A stretch of DNA of 46,886 nucleotides from an uncultured Verrucomicrobiota bacterium. Lineage in GTDB: Bacteria > Verrucomicrobiota > Verrucomicrobiia > Verrucomicrobiales > Akkermansiaceae. The translations under genes were made by a program, and so were the position numbers. The notes below the pieces were generated by a model. That model had not been told where the DNA came from, did not search any database, and was given only the letters and a program-made list of their open reading frames with translations. Position 1 is the first letter of the stretch. Each line of letters opens with the position of its first letter. Positions 18,259 to 28,957 of this stretch are shown here, in pieces. The DNA lies in assembly GCA_913063525.1 (NCBI GenBank), contig CAJXYV010000004.1:1-46886 (forward strand), written 5' to 3'.

Positions 18259-18339
18259 CTGGGGATTGCCCCACCGCTGATGCAAGGGCGAACTCGCAGA
18301 TCGGGGATGAGAAAGGTCGCACTCGCTACAGACGTCTCG

Positions 18340-20367
18340 TCACAAACCAACCGGGTAGGTTTCGGGGGCCTCATCCACGCTCCAGACCGAAGTCTTTTCC
18401 AGCGGTTCCACAGCTCGGGTTTGGTCGAAATGCAACACCGCGTCGAACTGTTTGGCAAGGCGCGCCTCAAAGTAGTGGCTGCGGCGCTCGGTTTCAGGCA
18501 GATAGACCACCCCGATCGCACGCTCCAAGCGGGCGTCTTTAAGCGCCTCGACGGCGGGGGTGTCTTGAGTCAAGTCGAGCCAGAAGTTCGGAATGCCGAC
18601 TTGATGGAATAGGTGCTCGTAGCTGCCTTCCAGTGCGGGGCGGACGTCCTTCCGCTCGGCGGGCAGGTGCCATCCGCCGGCCGCGGTTACGGTGCCCGCG
18701 TAGGTCGTAAAGCCGATGAGTTTGCACTGCTCGGGGAAAGCCGCGCGGCACAGCTGGCCGATGTTGAGTTCGCCGCGTTGCCCCATTTGCGTGGCACGGG
18801 CATCTCCGAGATGCGAGTTGTGCGCCCACACCACCACTTTGGCGGTTCCTTGTTGGGATTGTTGATGGGCGACGAGTTCCACGAGCGTTTCCGTCATGTG
18901 CTCGTCGCGCAGATTCCAGCACGAGACGTCGGAGCGGAACATCTTGCGGTAGTATTCCTCAGCATTTTTGACGAGGCGTGCGTTCTGTTCGGCAAAGAAA
19001 AACTCATCGGCTGCGGCCGCACCGTTACGGGCTAGATACTCGACCTCCTTGGCGCGCAAGTCGGTCAACTGCTGGATGACTTCCGACCGGCAACCATCGC
19101 CGACGCCAGAACCGACCATTAACCCGTAATTCTGCGGATCCTTGCCGTAGCGGGCCATGCAGCCGTAGAGGGCTCTCGCCTTTGCGGCTTCCTCGGGATC
19201 GCGCTTTTCGAGGTAAGAGATCACCTCGTCCATCGACTTGTGAAGGCTATAGAGGTCCAGACCGTAGAATCCGACCTGGTGTTCTAACGAATAAACGTGG
19301 TCGTTGTGGTCGCGCAGCCAGCCGACAAAGTCGAGCACATCGGCATTGCGCCACATCCAGGCGGGAAAACGATCAAATCCAGCGAGTGCCTCGACGCTGT
19401 CGATATCGTTGGAAGCGCCGCGCACGTAGCGATTGATTCGGTAGGCATCCGGCCAATCCGCTTCCGCAGCCACGACATTGAAGCCCTTTTCCACGATCAG
19501 GCGTTTGGTGATCTCTGCCCGCTGGCGGTAAAACTCATGGGTCCCGTGGGATGCCTCGCCAAGGAGGACAACGCTGGAATCCCCGATCATCTCCAGCAAC
19601 CCGTCGTAGTCCTCGTCCGCACCAGTCAGCGGCTGGGCGAATTCGCGAACCCGGTGAAGTACACTCTTGCCTGTCAGAGGCGGTGCCGCTTTGGCCATCG
19701 CCTTTTCTGGATATGAAACCTCAATCAAGGCGCGGACTTCCTCGTCCGTCGTCTGGGAGAAATCCTGATACCATTTGCCGACGGAGACAAACAACTCCGG
19801 CTCCAGCACGGTCAGCACTTCATCAGCCTCCTCGCGCAGGCGGGCAACGGTTTCAGCGGGAGCAACGGGAACCGCGACAATAATCCGCTTGGCCTGTTGA
19901 TGGCGCAATAACTCAATCGCGGCCGACATCGTCGAGCCAGTGGCGATGCCATCGTCCACCACGATCACTGTCCTGCCGCTGACTGCGGGAACGGGACGTT
20001 TGCCGCGGTAAATCTTCTCGCGCCTCTCGAGCTCTAGCGTCTCCTTTTCGATGATCATGTCGACCTGGGCACGGCTCAGGCGCAACATCGAAATCATGTC
20101 GTCGCTCAGCACCCGGACCCCGCCGCTGGCGATGGCACCCATCGCCACTTCCTCGTGCCCGGGCACCCCGAGTTTGCGAACAATCAGCACGTCAAAGGGC
20201 CGATCCAGGGATTTGGCGATCTCTGCGGCGACGGGCACGCCGCCGCGCGGTAGGGCGAGAATCGTCAAATCCTTCACGCCTGAAAATCTCGTCAGCAACT
20301 CCGCCAACTGGCGTCCGGCGTCCTGGCGATTTGCAAATGTATGAAGCGTAGCATTCATGGCTTTCAA
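18340..20367 (-). CDS. Phosphoribosyltransferase-erythromycin esterase fusion protein
   Basis: N-terminal PRTase motif VIVVDDGIATGSTMSAAIELLR; C-terminal erythromycin esterase-type VVLLGEASHGTHEFYRQRAEITKRLI and VVVWAHNSHLGDARAT. Confidence 0.9.
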   Translation of the reverse strand: MKAMNATLHTFANRQDAGRQLAELLTRFSGVKDLTILALPRGGVPVAAEIAKSLDRPFDVLIVRKLGVPGHEEVAMGAIASGGVRVLSDDMISMLRLSRAQVDMIIEKETLELERREKIYRGKRPVPAVSGRTVIVVDDGIATGSTMSAAIELLRHQQAKRIIVAVPVAPAETVARLREEADEVLTVLEPELFVSVGKWYQDFSQTTDEEVRALIEVSYPEKAMAKAAPPLTGKSVLHRVREFAQPLTGADEDYDGLLEMIGDSSVVLLGEASHGTHEFYRQRAEITKRLIVEKGFNVVAAEADWPDAYRINRYVRGASNDIDSVEALAGFDRFPAWMWRNADVLDFVGWLRDHNDHVYSLEHQVGFYGLDLYSLHKSMDEVISYLEKRDPEEAAKARALYGCMARYGKDPQNYGLMVGSGVGDGCRSEVIQQLTDLRAKEVEYLARNGAAAADEFFFAEQNARLVKNAEEYYRKMFRSDVSCWNLRDEHMTETLVELVAHQQSQQGTAKVVVWAHNSHLGDARATQMGQRGELNIGQLCRAAFPEQCKLIGFTTYAGTVTAAGGWHLPAERKDVRPALEGSYEHLFHQVGIPNFWLDLTQDTPAVEALKDARLERAIGVVYLPETERRSHYFEARLAKQFDAVLHFDQTRAVEPLEKTSVWSVDEAPETYPVGL

Positions 20368-21047
20368 TTTCCTTCCTGTTTGGTGTGGGTTAAGTGGCTT
20401 TCAAACCAATTGGCAGCGAGCTCGGCGACTTCTTCCAAGGCCCCCGGTTCCGCGAACAAGTGGGTCGCATCGGCGATCAGCGAGAGATGCTTTTCGCCGC
20501 GCAGAAGTTCGAGCGATTCCTCGTTCCAATCGATGACAGCGTCGTCCAAGGCCCCCACGATTAAAAGCGTAGCAGCCCTGACCTGTTCGATCGCGTCGCC
20601 CGCCAAGTCCGTTCGCCCGCCTCGCGAAACGACGGCTTGCACCTCCGGAATCTTGGCAGCAGCGACGAGTGCCGCAGCGGCCCCCGTGCTTGCGCCGAAG
20701 AAGCCGATCCCCAGGTTCTTCACGCTTTCCTGCTGCTGGGCCCAGCGGGTCACTGCGACCAACCGCTCCGTCAGCATCGGGATATTGAAGCGCAGCTCGC
20801 CGGTGTGGGCTTCGGCGATGGCCTCGCGCGGGGTGAGCAGGTCAAACAGCAGAGTCGCTAGTTTTTTACGGTGCAATTCATTCGCAACTAGACGGTTGCG
20901 CGGGCTCAACCGACTGCTGCCGCTGCCGTGGGCAAAGATGACCAAGCCGGTGGCACCTACGGGGATGGACAGATCGCCGCGGAGCACGGCACCCGGACAT
21001 GGGATTTCGACCTCGTGTTCCTGGAGGGTGGATAAAAACGCATTCAT
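20364..21047 (-). CDS. Alpha/beta hydrolase (dienelactone hydrolase-like)
   Basis: VIFAHGSGSSRLSPRN, IGFFGASTGAAAALVAA nucleophile elbow and ADATHLF His; overlaps the downstream fusion gene by 4 bp. Confidence 0.85.
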   Translation of the reverse strand: MNAFLSTLQEHEVEIPCPGAVLRGDLSIPVGATGLVIFAHGSGSSRLSPRNRLVANELHRKKLATLLFDLLTPREAIAEAHTGELRFNIPMLTERLVAVTRWAQQQESVKNLGIGFFGASTGAAAALVAAAKIPEVQAVVSRGGRTDLAGDAIEQVRAATLLIVGALDDAVIDWNEESLELLRGEKHLSLIADATHLFAEPGALEEVAELAANWFESHLTHTKQEGN

Positions 21048-21256
21048 GGGGGGAGAATGTTAGCCTCAGCCATCGGCCTGGAAATGCCCAGAAGCCCAGA
21101 TGGATGAAACAAGCGGTGAAACGTACCACGACTCGGCGACTTTCGCAAGTCATCGAAAATCGTTTTTCTCAAAAAAGGTTCAAGCCGACGTGGGGCAGTC
21201 AAATTCCGCCCCCTTTGCGGCTTTTCGCGGATCTGGATTTGTGCCAGTTTCCGGCC

Positions 21257-21637
21257 ATGCGGTTTTACATCTTCTTCAGCGGAGCGACGATTGTGGCGAT
21301 GGGAGTGGCGGCGATGTCGGTGCTGGATCGTTCGCAGGCGATTGGCTTCCTGCAGGGCGCGCTGACCTTGGGCGGCGGCATTTTGATCTGTGGCATGTTC
21401 TCCATCAAAATGAAATGGCACGGTATCATCGGCGCGGGAATTCTAGCGCTGCTGGGTGCGGCGCGCGGCGTGGGGAATGTGCCTGACATGGCAAAGTTCA
21501 TCGTCGGCGAACGCCCGCGCGGCTCGGCCCCCGTGATGGAAATGGGCGTCACGCTGATCTGCCTGCTGCTCCTGGTGAAAATTATTCGGGCGCTTTCACA
21601 GGAGCGGCTGCGTCGGATGCTGGAGTCTCAGGACTAG
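21257..21637 (+). CDS. Small hypothetical membrane protein
   Basis: ORF from ATG at 21257 ([20 protein letters not shown]...), several hydrophobic segments; 3' end overlaps the convergent gene. Confidence 0.6.
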   Translation: MRFYIFFSGATIVAMGVAAMSVLDRSQAIGFLQGALTLGGGILICGMFSIKMKWHGIIGAGILALLGAARGVGNVPDMAKFIVGERPRGSAPVMEMGVTLICLLLLVKIIRALSQERLRRMLESQD

Positions 21638-23039
21638 GAGCGGAGGCTGGAGTTTCGGCGAGGACTGGAGGAGCCACCGGTTTCGCCAGCAAGTCTTGCC
21701 ACGCGTGAAGCTCGTAACCCGCGCCGAGACCGCCGATTTCGCCCAGTAGCTCGCGGCAGCGCTGGCTCCACTTTGCGTAATCGGGTGCGGTGCGCTCGGG
21801 CTCGCGGCTGCCGGGGAAAATCAGATAGCTGACTTTCAGATCCGAAACGGGGCGACTGTAGGAAGAAGCCTTCGCATTGAGCTCGTGCGCCAGACGCAGC
21901 GAGCCTTCACCGACCTTGAAGCTCGGCCCGCCATCGCCGACAATCGCCGGATAGAGCTGGTTGGCGTAGGCGACGACCGCATAATCCCCCGCCTTGGGTG
22001 CAAAAGCATCGCTCGACGCCAAGATATTCACCGGAATGACAATGAACGGATCGTAGTCGGCGATGAGGAAACTGCGGTTCTTCAGGTCGTCGACGCCGCG
22101 CTTGAGGTACTGGATGCGATCCTTCAGCCAAGTCTTGCGAACGGCAGTCGTCGCGCTGGCGTTCAGTTCCTGCTGGGCGGCGGCGATCCTGCGCTCCCAG
22201 CCGACCGTGATCGGGTTGGGCGTGGGGGTCTTTTTGGGCCAAGCGTAGCTGGTGAACGGCTGGTAGTTTGGCGAATCGACGATCTCCGCAGGCATCGTCG
22301 CCAGACGGTCGCCATCCGAGCCGTCGGAAACCACGTCCATGTCCGCTTGCAGGAAAAATACCTTGCGGCCGCTGGCAGATTGGAAATTGAGCATCGTCTG
22401 GCAGTCATAAACGTTGTGTTTGGTCAGTAGTTCGTTGAGGGAGTTTGCATCGCGCCGGACGCGCACGGCCTTGTTTTCGTAGAGTTTGCCGAACCAGTTC
22501 GATACCTCGGCTTTTTCGACCAGCGCGGGCAGGCCCGGCAGCATTTTTGCCAGCTCAGGACTGGAGCTTTCCAGATCCGCCATCGTTTTCGCCGCCGTCG
22601 GAATGCGGACCGAAAGCTGATAGGTTGCGGTGTAACTCGCGTCATCCACCCGTTCGCGCGAGGCGATGCCGCCCATTTCCGTCTTCACCTCAGTCTTAAA
22701 GGGAATGCCCGAGCGCAATTTCCGCACATCAGTGACGGTTCCCAGCTCTGGTGGGCGCACTTCGGCCAGGCGCGCAGACTTCTCGGCCTCTTCCAGGGAT
22801 TTTTTCAACGCCGCGATGTCGCGCTCGTACTTCGCTTCCATTTCCGTGCGGATCTGCGTCTCGGCATGGCGGTAAATGTCGTTGCGTTCCGCCGCAAGAC
22901 TTTTGGGATCAGGCGCTGATGACGACAGCCGTTTCCCCACCACCGCCAGCCCGACCGCCACCACCAGCAAGGGAAGCACCGCCACGCGCCAAGGAAATTT
23001 CCGAGTTCGGCGGTTTCTGGGGGTTCTTTGCACGCTCAT
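21582..23039 (-). CDS. Membrane-anchored glycoside hydrolase family 75 (chitosanase)-like protein
   Basis: [65 protein letters not shown] resemble GH75 motifs; N-terminal TM, coiled-coil, Pro/Ala C-terminus. Confidence 0.7.
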   Translation of the reverse strand: MSVQRTPRNRRTRKFPWRVAVLPLLVVAVGLAVVGKRLSSSAPDPKSLAAERNDIYRHAETQIRTEMEAKYERDIAALKKSLEEAEKSARLAEVRPPELGTVTDVRKLRSGIPFKTEVKTEMGGIASRERVDDASYTATYQLSVRIPTAAKTMADLESSSPELAKMLPGLPALVEKAEVSNWFGKLYENKAVRVRRDANSLNELLTKHNVYDCQTMLNFQSASGRKVFFLQADMDVVSDGSDGDRLATMPAEIVDSPNYQPFTSYAWPKKTPTPNPITVGWERRIAAAQQELNASATTAVRKTWLKDRIQYLKRGVDDLKNRSFLIADYDPFIVIPVNILASSDAFAPKAGDYAVVAYANQLYPAIVGDGGPSFKVGEGSLRLAHELNAKASSYSRPVSDLKVSYLIFPGSREPERTAPDYAKWSQRCRELLGEIGGLGAGYELHAWQDLLAKPVAPPVLAETPASAPSPETPASDAAAPVKAPE

Positions 23040-23157
23040 CCTGCAAGACCTATAGCAGACGCTGGCCGTCCTTCAATCCCCGTCCTACAAACTTTTTTGC
23101 CCGCCGATCCTGACAATTTCACATTCCTGAAAACTCAGCCATGACAAACCCGCCGCC

Positions 23158-24714
<1,557 letters not shown>

Positions 24715-24719
24715 GCCGA

Positions 24720-24845
24720 AGTGCCAAGTAGCTGGAGCGTCTCGCTCCAGACCGTTGAGTGAGGCGTCTCGCCTCCCGCCAGATTCCTTTGGGCGGGAAG
24801 CTCAAACAACCGTCTGGAGCTCTGAGGCCCCCGCCACTTGGCGCT
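24720..24845. repeat. REP/MITE-like long imperfect inverted repeat (126 bp)
   Basis: Outer arms AGTGCCAAGT... / ...ACTTGGCGCT; nested perfect palindromes CTGGAGCG-TCT-CGCTCCAG and GAGGCG-TCT-CGCCTC; central CCCGCC...GGCGGG. Confidence 0.8.
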
Positions 24846-24928
24846 GTCCTGCGCTGTGCGGATTGAAGTTTTCCAAGCCATTGGCTTTGACCATTGCCAG
24901 ATTCTCTTTTCCTGCTAAGTTGGAATCA

Positions 24929-25171
24929 ATGAAAACGACCATTGATATTCCCGAGGACTTGCTGGCGGACGCCATGCGCTTCACCGGGGCAAAGACCAAG
25001 CGGGAGGCGGTGGTGCAGGCGATTCAGGCCTTCAACCGCCAGCAACGGGTCAAAGAAGTGGTGGCATGTTTCGGCACACTCAACTTCGCCACCAATGATG
25101 AAATCGAAGCCGGCGATCTAGAGGAGATCGCGCGGCGCGAACAAAAAGCCCTGAGCCACGCTTCATCATGA
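24929..25171 (+). CDS. vapB: Type II antitoxin, VapB (ribbon-helix-helix)
   Basis: MKTTIDIPEDLLADAMRFTGAKTKREAVVQAIQAF is typical VapB; coupled to downstream PIN ORF. Confidence 0.87.
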   Translation: MKTTIDIPEDLLADAMRFTGAKTKREAVVQAIQAFNRQQRVKEVVACFGTLNFATNDEIEAGDLEEIARREQKALSHASS

Positions 25172-25554
25172 AACGTCCGGTGCTGATCGATAGCTCCGCT
25201 TGGGTCGAGGCGGGCCGACCGGGCGGCGATCCAGCAATCACGGCAAGGCTGGAGGGATTGATCCAAGTCGGACTGACGGCGATGACGGAACCGGTGTGGC
25301 TTGAGCTTCATCAAGGCGCGCGGGGCAAGCGGGAGGAAGAACAGTTGGCCCGCTGGCGGGCTCTGTCCGTCTGGCTAAGTTTTGATGCTGCCTGTTGGCA
25401 GCAAGCGGCAAAGAGTGCGCGGACTTGTATGCGCAGCGGGGTCAATGTGCCCTTCGCCGATGTGTTGGTCGATGCCTGCGCCCGCCGCTACGGCGTTGAA
25501 TTGTTAGAGCGCGACCGGCATTTTGCGATGATCGCCCACGCCATCAAGGGCTGA
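25168..25554 (+). CDS. vapC: Type II toxin VapC (PIN domain ribonuclease)
   Basis: VLIDSSAWVE, TEPVWLELHQG, PFADVLVDACARRYG and ERDRHF supply PIN acidic residues; 4-bp overlap with vapB. Confidence 0.88.
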   Translation: MKRPVLIDSSAWVEAGRPGGDPAITARLEGLIQVGLTAMTEPVWLELHQGARGKREEEQLARWRALSVWLSFDAACWQQAAKSARTCMRSGVNVPFADVLVDACARRYGVELLERDRHFAMIAHAIKG

Positions 25555-25683
25555 GCTCGTCGAGAGGACGCTGCCCGAACCGAAGAACAGCCCCAAAACC
25601 CCGCCAAATCGGCGATCCATGGCAGCGCAGGGAGATCAAGTGGCTGGCGCTCGTGGTGGAAGTTGGATTGGGGGTAAACGATG

Positions 25684-25827
25684 CGCCGCTTGGAGCGCGT
25701 GTGCCTCCGCTTGTGGCTCGTGCGCCTCCGCTTGTGGCTCGTGCGCCTCCGCTTGGGGCGCGTGCGCCTCCGCTTGTGGCGCGTGTGCCTCCGCTTGTGG
25801 CGCATGCGCCTCCGCTTCGCGGTGTGT
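25684..25827. repeat. Tandem array, 21-bp period (unit GCCTCCGCTTGTGGCTCGTGC), about 7 units including partial ends
   Basis: Units start at 25703, 25724, 25745, 25766, 25787 and 25808, with degenerate partial units at both ends. Confidence 0.93.
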
Positions 25828-25922
25828 GTCAGTTTACCCTCCGTGACCTCCCTCTTCATCCGTGCCTCGGAGGTCAATTTGGCAAACCACGCGCCTAAAG
25901 CCCCTCCACCTAGTCTGACCGC

Positions 25923-26951
25923 TCAGCGCGGTGGCAAACTGGTGCCATCGACCCATGCGCCCTTGATCAGGATCTCTTTCAAAATCTTCGGGAGGCCGCG
26001 CTCATGGGTGCGCAACAAAAGTAGAAGCATTCGCGCGGCGGACTCACCGATCGACAAGCCATGCGGATCAATTCCCGCATCTGCGGAACAGTGGGTGACA
26101 CACAGCGCGGCCAAGCCCACATCCTCGGGCACGCGCAACCCAGCCTTGGCCAACATCGCGGGCAGTGCGGGCTGGTCGCAAAAAATCGCATCGGGCTTTT
26201 GGCACCGCAGCCATTTTTCGAATTTCGCTTGATCCTGTGGCGTGAGCACACTGTCGCACAGGAGCGGCTCGACACGCTGGGCCCGCGGCACCCGCGAATT
26301 GGCCAACAGCACGCCCGCCGTCGATGCTTGGTAGAGATGGTTCGTCCCGACAAAGCCGATGCGCTGATAGCCGAGTCGCTGGATTTGTTGGAAGGCGAGA
26401 ATGCCATTGGCCGCCTGATCGGGGGCAGCGGTATGGGAGTTCACCGCCGTCATGCTGCGGCCGATGCGCACCACCGAAAATTCATCCCACGAAAAGGCGG
26501 CCCAGTCCTCGGCGACGAAGTCGCTCTGCGGCGGGATGATGATGCCCTCTACGTTGCGGGCAACCAAGATCGCGTGGAGTCGCCGCAGCGTCAGTTCGGC
26601 ATCGATGACAAATTCTTCGAGCCGATATCCGGCCTTGGCCAAGGTCGCTTCCGCGGCTTGCCAATAACACTGGTACTCGTGGAATTCGCGCAGTTGCCCG
26701 GGCCGTTTCCAAGCATTGATCCACGCGATCGAGGACTGGATGGGGACATCGTTCGAATCCTGTTTATAATGCGCCAGCGCGGTGGCGGCCGAGTTGGGGG
26801 TATAGCCCATCCGTAGCGCCAATTGCTGGATTACCAGCCGGCGGGATTCGGAAATCTGCGGACTGTTTTTCAACGCCAGCGAGACGGTAGTGTGGGAAAC
26901 TCCGAGGGCTTCGGCAATATCGCGCAAGGTAAGCTTTGACGGGGTAGGCAT
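25923..26951 (-). CDS. LacI-family transcriptional regulator (paralogue 1)
   Basis: LTLRDIAEALGVSHTTVSLALKNSPQIS HTH and periplasmic-binding-like effector domain; start chosen at internal MPTPSKL. Confidence 0.9.
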   Translation of the reverse strand: MPTPSKLTLRDIAEALGVSHTTVSLALKNSPQISESRRLVIQQLALRMGYTPNSAATALAHYKQDSNDVPIQSSIAWINAWKRPGQLREFHEYQCYWQAAEATLAKAGYRLEEFVIDAELTLRRLHAILVARNVEGIIIPPQSDFVAEDWAAFSWDEFSVVRIGRSMTAVNSHTAAPDQAANGILAFQQIQRLGYQRIGFVGTNHLYQASTAGVLLANSRVPRAQRVEPLLCDSVLTPQDQAKFEKWLRCQKPDAIFCDQPALPAMLAKAGLRVPEDVGLAALCVTHCSADAGIDPHGLSIGESAARMLLLLLRTHERGLPKILKEILIKGAWVDGTSLPPR

Positions 26952-27018
26952 GAAATAGGAACAGCGATTCGCTAACAGCGTCAGCAACGCTGACAAGCCA
27001 TAGCGACCCTTGAGTTCG

Positions 27019-27032
27019 CTTTACCGTGAAAG
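27019..27032. promoter_or_regulatory. Candidate LacI-family operator upstream of paralogue 1
   Basis: CTTTACCGTGAAAG, near-match to CTTTACCGGTAAAG upstream of paralogue 2. Confidence 0.5.
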
Positions 27033-27179
27033 TTAGAGAACCGTTGCTGCTCCAGCGGATTTCACGCTGAGTTCTCTCGCTACACCCCCCATCGAACTAG
27101 CAAAACCCGACCCTTGGCGCTCCTCCCCCCGCGCCAGGGGTCAATCTCACAAGAAGAGGCTTGGATCACTCCAGTTGAA

Positions 27180-28902
27180 GAGCCTGTCGGAAAACGATTT
27201 TCACTTTCACTGAGCCATATCGCCCCGCGAGAGAAATTTGGTTTTGAGCCGATCACTCGCTTCCAAATTTTTGACTGGGCCTTTCTAGCTGTTTGTTTGA
27301 CGTGGCGTGGGTGCTACATGGAGGTCTTCTGGATGGCAAAAACGGGGTATCCCCCTCTTTCAGGCTGGCTGCGGCGCGGTCCGTTGACGAATAGCTTCAA
27401 GGAGGATATCAATCCCCACGAGATTGGTAACTCGGGTGAAGTTGTAGGCCCAGGCGCTTAGCCCCATTTCCGCTGCCGCGAGATCGATCCCTCGGCAGAG
27501 GAATCCGGTGAATCCGTGGCGGTCTTTGATGGTGGCGAAGGGATGTTCGGAGAGACTGGCACGGGTGCGCATGGCACGGGGAGTGGCGGCGAGTCGCTCG
27601 CGTGAGCGGGCAATGGCTTGATGATGAACGCTGATGAAAAGTTTCCGGAACGGGCTTTTGGTGCATTGCTTGCGGACTGGGCAGTCGCGGCAAGCGGCCG
27701 CATTGTGATAGGTGTGGAAACCGCCCCCAGTTTCGTTGATTTTCGTATCGGCCTTGCGGGTCAGGCTTTTGCCTTGCGGGCAGCGGTAGCTGTCGTTGCT
27801 CGGATCGGGGGTGAACTGGTCGTTGTTATAAAGGCCGTTGGACTCGCTATTGTTTTTCTGCAAGGGGGCGATGGCGATGGTGCCGTGGGCTTCGCACGCG
27901 CTGTGTTGGGGGCCATTGCCATAGCCGGTGTCTGCGAGAACTTTGAGCGGAGCGTCAACGGGCAATTCGAGATCGGCTTTGACTTGTTGGGCGATGGGGT
28001 CGAGCAGGTGATGGTCGGTCGGTTCCTGGGTGACTTCGACGGTGGCGATCAGGTGGTGCTTTGCATCAACAGCGGCTTGAACATTGTAGCCAACCGTGGA
28101 TTTGCCGCGTTTGCGCAGCTGGCGGGAATCGGGGTCGGTGAGATTAACTTGGCCGGTGGGGCTTTCCTCGCAACGAGCTTGGTAGGTGACAAGCAGGGCT
28201 TTGCGTTCTTTGATTTTGGAAAGCTTGCGCTGAAGTTCGGCGGCCTCGCTTGCGCTTGAGCCGTTGTGGGGGCGGGCCTCAGCATCGCGGTGGTCTGCCT
28301 TTTGAAGTTCGTCGAGGTAGCGGGTGATGGCGCGGTCGATTCCTTCGATGAGTTTGGCGAGCTTTGCTTTGGTGAAGCTGCGGGCTGGGCTATTGACGGC
28401 TTTGACGAAAGTGCCGTCGATACCGACCAGTTCTTTGCCAAAAAGCTTCAGTTCGAAACAAACGAGGTTGAATTCTTTCAGGACGCGCTTGAGAGCGGTG
28501 GCATGGTTCTTTCGAAAATCGCTGATCGTGCTATGATCTGGGTGCAGATTGCCCGTCAGCCAGATGGCATGAAGATTCACGATGCAGGCGCTCTCGAGAC
28601 TTCGGCTGGAACGGTTGCGCTTGAGATACCCCCAGAGGTAAAGTTTGAGAAGTGTGCCCGGATGATACGAACTGCGGCCTTCGGAGGAGTCGCTGCGCGT
28701 TTTGAAGCCCAATTCGGCGAGGTCCAAGCAATCGACAAACGCATCAATCGCACGCACCGGACACGCGGGAGAAATGAAATCGTCAACCGCCGGAGGCAGG
28801 AGCATGGATTGGTGCCGATCACTTCCCTCAACGTAGCGTGCCATGGCCAGAACTTAAGATTTCCAAACAAAAATCTCAAGCCTGGTGTTTTCCGACAGTC
28901 TC
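27180..28902 (-). mobile_element. IS1182-family insertion sequence
   Basis: Terminal inverted repeats GAGCCTGTCGGAAAAC (left) and GAGACTGTCGGAAAAC (right, reverse complement) bracket an intact transposase; candidate TSD TGAA at 27176-27179 and 28903-28906. Confidence 0.85.
27360..28844 (-). CDS. IS1182-family transposase
   Basis: 494-aa intact ORF: SSYHPGTLLKLYLWGYLKRNRSSRSLE, GIDGTFVKAVNS, VADTGYGNG-like LADTGYGNG, CPVRKQCTKS, EHPFATIKDRHGF. Confidence 0.92.
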   Translation of the reverse strand: MARYVEGSDRHQSMLLPPAVDDFISPACPVRAIDAFVDCLDLAELGFKTRSDSSEGRSSYHPGTLLKLYLWGYLKRNRSSRSLESACIVNLHAIWLTGNLHPDHSTISDFRKNHATALKRVLKEFNLVCFELKLFGKELVGIDGTFVKAVNSPARSFTKAKLAKLIEGIDRAITRYLDELQKADHRDAEARPHNGSSASEAAELQRKLSKIKERKALLVTYQARCEESPTGQVNLTDPDSRQLRKRGKSTVGYNVQAAVDAKHHLIATVEVTQEPTDHHLLDPIAQQVKADLELPVDAPLKVLADTGYGNGPQHSACEAHGTIAIAPLQKNNSESNGLYNNDQFTPDPSNDSYRCPQGKSLTRKADTKINETGGGFHTYHNAAACRDCPVRKQCTKSPFRKLFISVHHQAIARSRERLAATPRAMRTRASLSEHPFATIKDRHGFTGFLCRGIDLAAAEMGLSAWAYNFTRVTNLVGIDILLEAIRQRTAPQPA

Positions 28903-28957
28903 TGAAGTCAGGATGCAACAAGTCCGGGATGGCGACTGTGCGGGGGAACGTGTGCCT

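Noticed and set aside
25488-25877. Arg/Lys-rich minus-strand ORF (HKRRRTR repeats)
   Set aside because: Antisense to the vapC 3' end and the 21-bp array; frame-open artefact.
27110-27141. Hairpin ACCCTTGGCGC/GCGCCAGGGGT near the IS end
   Set aside because: No T tract and no clear associated gene end; too weak to call a terminator, though it could be a relic or IS target structure.
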